Source: Gallionella sp. | Lineage (GTDB): Bacteria; Pseudomonadota; Gammaproteobacteria; Burkholderiales; Gallionellaceae | Direction of reading: 5' to 3' | NCBI GenBank assembly: GCA_004298605.1 | Contig: SCPW01000372.1 | Location: 1-9,590 of the forward strand | DNA length: 9,590 bases | In this document: in pieces, positions 1 through 5,729 of the stretch | Position numbering within the stretch: position 1 is the first letter of the stretch | Layout of the letters: each line of letters starts with the position of its first letter | Notes under the pieces: generated by a model | Database searches by the model: none | What the model was told of the DNA's origin: nothing | The model's input: only the letters and a program-made list of their open reading frames with translations | Position numbers and translations under genes: made by a program

Positions 1-1058
1 TGCGCGGGCTGCGCGCGGAAAACCGGGTGCTGCGCGGGCTGGTGCTGGGCGCCAGCGAGGAAGTGTTCAGCTTCAACTCGCCCATCATGCGCGAGATGGA
101 GAATATGGCCGTCAGGGTGGCGCGCACCAATAGCACGGTGCTCATCACCGGCGAGAGCGGCACGGGCAAAGGCGTGGTCGCGCGCCTGATCCACCAGAAA
201 AGCCTGCGCGCCGACGGGCCTTTCATACCCGTCAACTGCGGCGCCATTCCCGAGAATTTGGTGGAAAGCGAATTTTTCGGCCATACCCGGGGCTCCTTTA
301 CCGGTGCGGACAAGGCCAGAAAGGGGCTGTTTCAGGAGGCGGATGGCGGCACCATTTTTCTGGATGAAATCGGCGAACTTCCCCTCGCGTTGCAAGTGAA
401 ACTATTGCATGTGATCGAGCATAAGGAAGTGCGCCCGGTGGGCAGCGAACAGACGCGCTCCGTGGATGTGCGGATCGTCGCCGCCACCAACCGCGATCTG
501 CGCGAAATGGTCATCCAGGGCAAGTTCCGCGAAGACCTTTTTTTCCGGCTCAGCGTTTTTCATATTCACATGCCGCCATTGCGGGAGCGGCGGCAGGATA
601 TCTCCGCGCTCATAGAGTTTCTTCTCAGGCGCGGCATGCTGCGCAACGGCGGCAACAGTGAGCGCAAGATTTTGCTTGGTTCCGGTGTCGGGGAACTTCT
701 GGTGAACTACGCCTGGCCGGGCAACGTGCGCGAAATGGAAAATGTCCTGGACCGCGCGCTCATCCTGTCTGACGGGGTGCGCATCACGCTTGCCGATCTG
801 CCGCCGCAAATCACCAAAGCCGCTCAGCAGCCCCGCCAGGACAGCATCCAGTCTTCCGGCACATTGCGCGAGCAGGTACGGAAATACGAGGCAGATATTA
901 TCCTCCGGGCCATAGAAGAATCTGGCGGAGATCGCCGCGCCGCCGCGCAGAAGCTCGACATCGGCTTGTCCAGCCTGTACCGGAAGCTGGAGGAGTTCGA
1001 GGAACAAAAACTGGCGCCGGAAGCCCAATATGGACGTCATGAAACCGGGCAGGATTGA
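1..1058 (+). CDS. Sigma-54-dependent transcriptional activator, Fis-type HTH (5' partial)
   Basis: This is the 3' part of an NtrC-family enhancer-binding protein, which uses ATP hydrolysis to open promoters bound by sigma-54 RNA polymerase. The reading frame is open to the left edge (codons from base 3), so the GTG at 27 is not the real start; any receiver or sensor domain lies upstream. Counting from base 27, residues 42-49 are Walker A (GESGTGKG), 89-94 the sigma-54 contact loop (GSFTGA, where GAFTGA is usual), and 107-114 Walker B (GGTIFLDE). RLSVFHIHMPPLRER and WPGNVREMENV follow, both typical of the AAA+ domain. A Fis-like helix-turn-helix (GGDRRAAAQKL then LSSLYRKL) sits near residues 300-325. 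Upstream residues RAENRVLRGLV look like the coiled linker found after a receiver domain, so a two-component response regulator is likely but unproven. A sigma-54 promoter lies 63 bp past the stop, so the downstream operon is the natural target. Confidence 0.95.
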   Translation, partial: RGLRAENRVLRGLVLGASEEVFSFNSPIMREMENMAVRVARTNSTVLITGESGTGKGVVARLIHQKSLRADGPFIPVNCGAIPENLVESEFFGHTRGSFTGADKARKGLFQEADGGTIFLDEIGELPLALQVKLLHVIEHKEVRPVGSEQTRSVDVRIVAATNRDLREMVIQGKFREDLFFRLSVFHIHMPPLRERRQDISALIEFLLRRGMLRNGGNSERKILLGSGVGELLVNYAWPGNVREMENVLDRALILSDGVRITLADLPPQITKAAQQPRQDSIQSSGTLREQVRKYEADIILRAIEESGGDRRAAAQKLDIGLSSLYRKLEEFEEQKLAPEAQYGRHETGQD

Positions 1059-1120
1059 TGTGTTGTATCTGCCGAAAATGCGGTGGCGGCAAGCTGGACG
1101 CCGGTGGCCACGAACAGGGC

Positions 1121-1136
1121 TGGCTTGAATATTGCT
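1121..1136 (+). promoter_or_regulatory. Sigma-54 (-24/-12) promoter of the Sel1/cytochrome/propeller operon
   Basis: The sequence TGGCTTGAATATTGCT matches the sigma-54 consensus TGGCACG-N4-TTGCW at 10 of 12 defined positions, including the invariant GG (1122-1123) and GC (1134-1135) separated by exactly 10 bases. Transcription would begin near 1147, leaving a leader of about 53 bases before the ATG at 1200. It lies between a sigma-54 activator gene and a same-strand operon. No start site has been measured. Confidence 0.7.
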
Positions 1137-1137
1137 C

Positions 1138-1166
1138 TTGTTCGGTTCAAGTCGAGAAGCTAAAAT
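1138..1166 (+). promoter_or_regulatory. Possible sigma-70-type promoter overlapping the sigma-54 start region
   Basis: TTGTTC at 1138-1143 and TAAAAT at 1161-1166 are separated by 17 bases. The -10 matches TATAAT at 5 of 6 positions, but the -35 matches at only 3 of 6. It would start transcription near 1173, about 27 bases before the ATG. It could provide basal expression, or it may be chance; the sigma-54 site just upstream is the stronger match. Confidence 0.3.
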
Positions 1167-1199
1167 GCTCCATTACATAGAAATCTGATCCGCAATGAA

Positions 1200-1730
1200 A
1201 TGAGTGGAAAACAGGGTAAATGGCTTCTTGCGGTATCGGCTGCGGCAATGGCGGCCATGGCGTTTGCCGGCCCCGAACAAGATGCCGAGCTTGCCGAAAA
1301 GGCGTACGGCGCGGGAGATGTGCCCGGCGCCATGGAACTTTTCAGGAAGGCTGCGGCTCAGAATAACGCTGGTGCGCAGGTTCGCCTCGCCGAGTTGCTG
1401 GATGCCGGCGATGAAGATGAAGAAGCGGTGCGCTGGCTCCGCAAGGCGGCAGAGCAGGGCAGCGCCGCAGGCGAACTGGGTCTGGGGCTCATGTACCTCA
1501 AAGGTGAGGGAATTGGCCGGGATTCGGAGAAGGCGATTTACTGGTTCCGGCGCGCCGCGGAACGAAATTATCTTCCGGCCGTAGAGTTTCTGGCCCGAGG
1601 ATATCGGATGGGAGGCTTTGGGGCGGGGGTGGATATCGAACAGGCGCAATTCTGGGAAGCCAGGGTCGGCGCCCTGAAGGGCAGCACCGCAGCAGAAAAA
1701 ACAAAGACCAAACAAGGAGAAGCAAAATGA
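1200..1730 (+). CDS. Exported Sel1/TPR-like repeat protein
   Basis: This 176-residue protein has a basic N-terminus (SGKQGK), a hydrophobic alanine/methionine-rich stretch and a probable cleavage after AFA (residue 23), so it should be periplasmic. The rest is about four Sel1-like helical repeats of 30-37 residues (roughly 26-55, 56-88, 89-125 and 126-155), with recurring signatures such as AMELFRKAAAQ, AVRWLRKAAEQG and AIYWFRRAAER, and GLGLMYLKGEG in the third. Sel1 repeats bind proteins and often act as scaffolds or adaptors; the partner cannot be read from sequence. The ATG at 1200 has no clear Shine-Dalgarno site and is overlapped by a two-codon ATG AAA TGA at 1195-1203. The gene's stop overlaps the start of the cytochrome gene, so the two are probably translationally coupled. 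It is the first gene after the sigma-54 promoter. Confidence 0.88.
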   Translation: MSGKQGKWLLAVSAAAMAAMAFAGPEQDAELAEKAYGAGDVPGAMELFRKAAAQNNAGAQVRLAELLDAGDEDEEAVRWLRKAAEQGSAAGELGLGLMYLKGEGIGRDSEKAIYWFRRAAERNYLPAVEFLARGYRMGGFGAGVDIEQAQFWEARVGALKGSTAAEKTKTKQGEAK

Positions 1731-2059
1731 CCTTGCAGAAAATATTCGATATCCGGTTCGCCGGGCCAAGATTGCTGGTATGCCTTCTGCTGGTGCTCGG
1801 GCCGGGCGCATCGTATGCGGCCGACGCGATCAAAGGCGGCGAGCTTTATGCCGCACATTGCGCCGCATGCCACGGTTTATCCGGTGTCAGCGTCATACCC
1901 GGCGCCCCAAATTTCGCCAGAAGCGAAGGCATATTGCGCCCCGATATGTTTTTGCTGACCGCCATCAAGGAAGGGAAAAATGCCATGCCGGCTTACCAGG
2001 GAATATTGAGTGACCGCGATATTCTTGATGTTATCGCCTACATGCGCATCCTGAACTGA
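1727..2059 (+). CDS. Small monoheme class I cytochrome c
   Basis: This is a 110-residue precursor of a soluble periplasmic electron carrier. A signal peptide (hydrophobic core LLVCLLLVLG, probable cleavage after SYA at residue 31) precedes a domain of about 79 residues. The heme attachment site CAACH is at residues 45-49, with His49 the proximal ligand. Met87 in AMPAYQG is the likely sixth ligand, followed by the usual C-terminal helix (LSDRDILDVIAYMRIL). Size and motif order fit the c5/c551/c553-like class I cytochromes; the exact subclass is uncertain. A strong ribosome site AAGGAGA (1714-1720) lies inside the end of the Sel1 gene, and ATG overlaps its TGA as ATGA. Being embedded between the Sel1 gene and two propeller genes suggests it serves them or the same envelope process. 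Confidence 0.93.
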   Translation: MTLQKIFDIRFAGPRLLVCLLLVLGPGASYAADAIKGGELYAAHCAACHGLSGVSVIPGAPNFARSEGILRPDMFLLTAIKEGKNAMPAYQGILSDRDILDVIAYMRILN

Positions 2060-2083
2060 TGCCCGTTCCGGCCTCGAAGGGCA
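2060..2083 (+). other. Stem-loop directly after the cytochrome stop codon
   Basis: Arms TGCCCgTTC and GAAGGGCA pair over 8 bp with one bulged G (2065) around a 7-base loop (CGGCCTC). No T-run follows, so it is not a classical intrinsic terminator. It could protect the 3' end of the upstream message or lower expression of the propeller genes relative to the cytochrome. The function is inferred from position only. Confidence 0.4.
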
Positions 2084-2123
2084 AATTCAGCCCGCTTCCC
2101 GTTTGTCTACCTATTTAGAATTT

Positions 2124-3206
2124 ATGCGCGCTACAATCCTTGCTTTTTCCCTGTTTTTCACATTCTGCATTACCAGTTCCGTTGCGCGGGCCGAGGTCAA
2201 ACCCGGCAGTGGCGCCGTTACAATTCCGCGCGTGATCGAGACGTTCGAAGTGGGGAGCGGCGTTTATGTGCGCGCGCTTGCCGTGGAACCCCAGAAAAAC
2301 ACCATCTGGGTGGGAACCTCCGCCGGTGTGCATGAAATCGACCTCGCCACCAACAAGGCGCGCAACACCTTCACCCGCGCCAGCGGGCTGGCGAACGAAT
2401 ATGTGTTCGCAATCGGCGTGGACAAGGATGGTTACAAGTGGTTCGGCACCAATGCCGGCGGAGCCTCGCGTTACCGCGACGGCAAATGGAAGACCTATTT
2501 TCCCATGCACGGCCTGGCCGATTACTGGATATATTCATTCGCCAGCCAAAGCAATGGAGACCTGTGGATAGGCACTTGGGCCGGTGCCAACCGGGTCAAC
2601 TTGCGCAATATGAAGTTCACCACCTATGTGAAAGAATTAATCAACGAGTGGGTTTACGGTCTTGCCGTGGACAAGCAGGATCGCGTCTGGTTTGGCACGG
2701 AAGGCGGCGTTTCAATGTTTGACGGCAAGAAATGGCGCTCGTGGAACCACAAGGACGGGCTGGGCGGACCCAACTTGAACAATCTTTCCGCGAGCGCCAA
2801 CACCGGTCTCGGGACACGCACCCGCCACGATCTGGGAATGTTGTCATCGGAAGGAACGCCCACCTACAATCCCAACTATGTATTTTCCATCCACGTGGCG
2901 CCAGATCAATCCGTCTGGGCCGGCACCTGGGGTGGTGGGGTGAGCCGTTTCGATGGCACACGCTGGCAAAATTACACCACCCGCGATGGGCTGGCCGGGG
3001 ATATTGTCTACAGTATCGTTCAGGAACCCAGCGGCGTACTCTGGTTTGGCACCAATAATGGCGTCAGCCGCTATGACGGGAAAAATTGGCACAATTATGA
3101 CCAAAAAACCGGCCTGCTGGAAAACAATGTCTATGCGCTGGCATTGGTGCCTAACGGGGATATCTGGGTCGGTACCAGGCGTGGTGTGACACGCATCGGG
3201 CGGTAG
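2124..3206 (+). CDS. Secreted seven-bladed Reg_prop beta-propeller
   Basis: This protein of about 360 residues has an N-terminal signal peptide (hydrophobic core ILAFSLFFTFCITSS, probable cleavage after ARA). I chose the ATG at 2124 over the in-frame TTG at 2103 because the signal peptide begins there; neither has a good Shine-Dalgarno site. The mature part has seven repeats of about 41 residues, each with a W-x-GT core: IWVGT, KWFGT, LWIGT, VWFGT, VWAGT, LWFGT and IWVGT, at about 2304, 2440, 2562, 2686, 2913, 3040 and 3163. Linkers such as DGLA/TGLL then V-Y-x-L/I match the two-component regulator propeller (Reg_prop, PF07494) family. Seven blades make one closed propeller. The interval between blades 4 and 5 is longer by about 35 residues and holds WNHKDGLGGP and RHDLGM. 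No kinase or other output domain is attached. The family forms periplasmic ligand sensors in hybrid two-component systems; here the ligand is unknown. Confidence 0.9.
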   Translation: MRATILAFSLFFTFCITSSVARAEVKPGSGAVTIPRVIETFEVGSGVYVRALAVEPQKNTIWVGTSAGVHEIDLATNKARNTFTRASGLANEYVFAIGVDKDGYKWFGTNAGGASRYRDGKWKTYFPMHGLADYWIYSFASQSNGDLWIGTWAGANRVNLRNMKFTTYVKELINEWVYGLAVDKQDRVWFGTEGGVSMFDGKKWRSWNHKDGLGGPNLNNLSASANTGLGTRTRHDLGMLSSEGTPTYNPNYVFSIHVAPDQSVWAGTWGGGVSRFDGTRWQNYTTRDGLAGDIVYSIVQEPSGVLWFGTNNGVSRYDGKNWHNYDQKTGLLENNVYALALVPNGDIWVGTRRGVTRIGR

Positions 3207-3266
3207 CGGAAAGTTTTGGTGCGATTGGGTCAAGAAATCGGTAACAGTAATTTTGGGGAGTTTCGA

Positions 3267-4556
3267 ATGCAGCTAGGTTTTAAATCAATATCAGTTATTG
3301 TGGTTGGCGTAATCGGCGTGGTTGTGGGCGCCTATATGCTGGGCGTCAAACAATCGGCCAAACCCATGGAATCTCCGGCGGCCCAGTCACCCGCAGACGC
3401 CCAAAAAACAGCGGGCGGCCCACTTCAGCCCGGCGCGGCGCTGCCGCCCAACCATCCCCCGATGAACCAGGGAGGACAGCAGGCGAATCCGGGGGGGCAG
3501 CAGGGAGGGCAAGCGGGAAGCGACAGGCCTGACCCGAACGCCAGATTCACCCATTTCAATGTCGGCAACAGCAATGTCAAATCGCTTTATATCGACGGCA
3601 AGTTTGTATGGGTTGGCACTTCGAACGGCGTGATCCGCTATGACACCAGCACAGACGAATACCGCCTGTTCGATACGCGCAACGGACTGCTTTCCAACGG
3701 CATGTTTTACGTCGGCAAGCTGGACGGGCGCATCGCGGTGGGCACTTACGGTGGCGGCATCTCTTTGTACGACCAGGCCAGCGACGTTTGGGAAAACTTC
3801 AATCTCCCCAATGGATTGGCAGATGCATTTGTTTACGGTGCATTGAAGGATAGCAACGGGGATATCTGGATCGCCACATGGTCGGGCGCCAACCGCATCC
3901 GGGGCGGCGACCTGAAAGACCGCTCCAAGTGGGACACGTTTACGGTGGAAAACACCAAGGGCGGCTTGCCCAATGACTGGGTCTATGGCCTCGCCCAAGG
4001 CAAGGACGGCGAAGTCTGGATGGCCACCGAAGGAGGGCTGGCGCGCTTCAAGGATGGCAAGTGGCAGAACTGGAACCACGCCAAGGGATTGGGTGCGCCG
4101 ATCGACAAGGTGAAGAACGACCCGCAGTTCGGCAATGATCCCGCCAAGCTTTCCAGCCATCACGCCAAACAGAAGGAAGAAATGGGGCTGAAAGGCATTA
4201 ACGTGGCCTATAACCCCAATTACATCATCTCCATGCAGGTGGATCGCAACGGTGTGGTATGGGCAGGCACCTGGGGCGGCGGGCTGGCGCGTTTCGACGG
4301 GAAAACGTGGCGCAACTACACCATGGCCGACGGTCTGCCGGGCAACCACATCTTCATGCTGCACTATGATCCGGCCGGGCAATTATGGATAGGCACGAAT
4401 AACGGGGTTGCCCGTTTTGACGGTAACAAGTTTACTGTCCTGACCACTGCCGACGGCCTGTTCTCCAATACCGTGTTTTCCATGGCGACCGCCCCGGACG
4501 GCACCCGGTGGATCGGCAGCTTCGGCGGCGTGGCGCGCCTGGCGACACTCAAATAA
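3267..4556 (+). CDS. Membrane-anchored seven-bladed Reg_prop beta-propeller
   Basis: This 429-residue protein starts at the ATG at 3267, six bases after GGGGAG; earlier in-frame starts lack a ribosome site. Residues about 7-26 form one transmembrane helix with no obvious cleavage site, so it is probably anchored in the inner membrane facing the periplasm. A flexible Pro/Gly/Gln-rich linker (about 30-90, including NQGGQQANPGGQQGGQ) leads to seven propeller blades with cores VWVGT, IAVGT, IWIAT, VWMAT, VWAGT, LWIGT and RWIGS, at about 3606-4507. Blade 2 lacks the usual tryptophan. It is clearly a paralogue of the preceding secreted propeller: both have W-N-H-x-x-G-L-G-x-P, then an insertion of about 40 residues, then YNPNY and VWAGTWGGG at the blade 4/5 junction. 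No kinase or enzyme domain is present. Spacing of 60 bp from propeller 1 suggests one operon. Function unknown; a sensor or assembly scaffold is plausible. Confidence 0.9.
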   Translation: MQLGFKSISVIVVGVIGVVVGAYMLGVKQSAKPMESPAAQSPADAQKTAGGPLQPGAALPPNHPPMNQGGQQANPGGQQGGQAGSDRPDPNARFTHFNVGNSNVKSLYIDGKFVWVGTSNGVIRYDTSTDEYRLFDTRNGLLSNGMFYVGKLDGRIAVGTYGGGISLYDQASDVWENFNLPNGLADAFVYGALKDSNGDIWIATWSGANRIRGGDLKDRSKWDTFTVENTKGGLPNDWVYGLAQGKDGEVWMATEGGLARFKDGKWQNWNHAKGLGAPIDKVKNDPQFGNDPAKLSSHHAKQKEEMGLKGINVAYNPNYIISMQVDRNGVVWAGTWGGGLARFDGKTWRNYTMADGLPGNHIFMLHYDPAGQLWIGTNNGVARFDGNKFTVLTTADGLFSNTVFSMATAPDGTRWIGSFGGVARLATLK

Positions 4557-4582
4557 GAAAAAATAAGCGGATTGCCCGCAGT
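4557..4582 (-). terminator. Possible short intrinsic terminator of the PfkB-family gene
   Basis: Read on the minus strand just after the TAA, a GCGG-GCAAT-CCGC hairpin (bases 4567-4579) is followed by TTATTTTTTCTT. The stem is only 4 bp, so it is weak, but the T-rich tail is in the right place. On the plus strand the same hairpin lacks a T-run, leaving the propeller operon without an obvious terminator. Confidence 0.35.
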
Positions 4583-5521
4583 TTATAGCGGCACCGGGAA
4601 ACCGAAATGCTGCTGGAACTGCGCCTTCAGTTCGTCGTGGCTCAGCGCATGGTTCTGCCCGCCCCGGCTGGCGATCTTGAGCGTGCCGAGCAACGAGGCC
4701 AGCCGCCCGGTGGTCTCCCAATCCCAGCCTTGCTGGATGCCGTGCAACAGGCCGGCGCGGTAGGCATCGCCGCAGCCGGTCGGGTCGAGCAGCGCGGCGG
4801 GTTTGGCGCAGGGGATGATGATTTCCTTGCCGCAGGCGTAGATGGTCGAGCCTTCGCCGCCGCGCGTGATGATGAAAGCGCGCGTGGACTTGGCGAGCGC
4901 TTCGATCTTTTTGCCGGTCTTGTCCTGCAACAGTTGCGCCTCGTAGTCGTTCACCGTCACATAATCGGCCTGCTCGACGAACCGCAGCAATTCCTCCCCG
5001 TTGAACATCGGCATGCCTTGGCCCGGGTCGAACACCCAGGGAATCCCCGCTTCGTGAAATTCCCGCGCATGCTGCAACATCCCCTCGCGGCCATCCGGCG
5101 AGACGATGCCGAGACCGACATCCCTCGCGTCGCTGACGTGGTTTTTTTCCGAAAAACTCATCGCGCCGGGATGGAACGCGGTGATCTGGTTGTCGTCTAG
5201 GTCGGTGGTGATGAATGCCTGCCCGGTATAGCTGCCGGAAATGTGGCGGATGTACGCCTGCGACAGGCCGAGCTTTTCCAGGCGCACGGCATAGGTGGAA
5301 AAATCGTCGCCCACGGTCGCCATGATCAACGGGTCGCCGCCGAGCAATTTGAGGCTGTAAGCAATGTTGCCCGCGCAACCGCCGAACTCGCGGCGCATCT
5401 CCGGCACCAGAAACGCTACGTTCAGGATGTGGATTTTTTCCGGCAGGATGTGCTTCTTGAATTGATCCTGAAACACCATGATGGTGTCGTAGGCCATCGA
5501 ACCGCAAATCAGTGTGTGCAT
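4583..5521 (-). CDS. PfkB/ribokinase-family carbohydrate or nucleoside kinase
   Basis: This cytosolic kinase of 312 residues transfers phosphate from ATP to a sugar or nucleoside hydroxyl. I chose the ATG at 5521 (MHTLICGSMAYD), where family homology begins; an in-frame extension to 5620 adds 33 unrelated residues. Signature 1 is at residues 47-52 (GGCAGN) followed by LKLLGGDPLIMATVGDDF. VNDYEAQLL matches the N-x-x-E region that contacts Mg/phosphate. Signature 2 is DPTGCGDAYRAGLLHG, with catalytic Asp252 in GCGD, a Cys in place of the common Ala of GAGD. Length is normal for the family. Similar proteins are often annotated as adenosine kinase, but PfkB substrate cannot be assigned reliably from sequence, so I give no symbol. 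It is convergent with the propeller operon and divergent from the GGDEF-EAL gene, so it is probably a single-gene unit. Confidence 0.93.
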   Translation of the reverse strand: MHTLICGSMAYDTIMVFQDQFKKHILPEKIHILNVAFLVPEMRREFGGCAGNIAYSLKLLGGDPLIMATVGDDFSTYAVRLEKLGLSQAYIRHISGSYTGQAFITTDLDDNQITAFHPGAMSFSEKNHVSDARDVGLGIVSPDGREGMLQHAREFHEAGIPWVFDPGQGMPMFNGEELLRFVEQADYVTVNDYEAQLLQDKTGKKIEALAKSTRAFIITRGGEGSTIYACGKEIIIPCAKPAALLDPTGCGDAYRAGLLHGIQQGWDWETTGRLASLLGTLKIASRGGQNHALSHDELKAQFQQHFGFPVPL

Positions 5522-5552
5522 CGCAAAACCCCGGCTGAATTGAAAGGCGCAA

Positions 5553-5561
5553 ATTGTAGCA
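5553..5561 (-). promoter_or_regulatory. Extended -10 promoter of the PfkB-family gene
   Basis: On the minus strand TGCTACAAT is an extended -10 (TGN plus TACAAT, 5 of 6 matches to TATAAT). There is no good -35, which extended -10 promoters can lack. The predicted start is near 5546, giving a leader of about 25 bases to the chosen ATG and supporting that start over the upstream one. Confidence 0.4.
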
Positions 5562-5647
5562 TTCTGGAGCCGGCAGCTTGCGGCTATTGTCCGCGCGACG
5601 GCAGCCGTAAAATGCCGCAAGGCGCACGGAACGCATACAATTATTTC

Positions 5648-5680
5648 CTATTTGAAATAGAATTGGCATCTGGATATTCA
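5648..5680 (+). promoter_or_regulatory. Candidate promoter and 13-bp palindrome upstream of the GGDEF-EAL gene
   Basis: TTGAAA (5652-5657, 5 of 6 matches to the -35) is 17 bases from TATTCA (5675-5680, a weak -10 with 3 of 6 matches). The -35 is contained in the perfect inverted repeat CTATTT-G-AAATAG (5648-5660). A regulator bound to that dyad would block RNA polymerase. The weak -10 keeps confidence low. Confidence 0.3.
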
Positions 5681-5729
5681 CCACCGGTCGGTAGCCGCAA
5701 CCCGACATATCCAGCGTAAGGGAAGCATC

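Noticed and set aside
2116..2121. TAGAAT as a -10 for an internal promoter before propeller 1
   Set aside because: It would start transcription at or after the ATG at 2124 and has no -35 partner.
2124..2168. Lipoprotein signal in propeller 1
   Set aside because: The only nearby Cys is in FTFC, which does not fit a lipobox; a standard signal peptide ending ARA fits better.
3387..4382. Antisense open frame (331 codons) opposite propeller 2
   Set aside because: It is a shadow of the repetitive propeller coding sequence, with no recognisable motif or ribosome site.
4383..5708. Alternative minus-strand frame (441 codons) across the PfkB-like gene
   Set aside because: It is arginine-rich and low in complexity, whereas the 4583-5521 frame carries both PfkB signatures.
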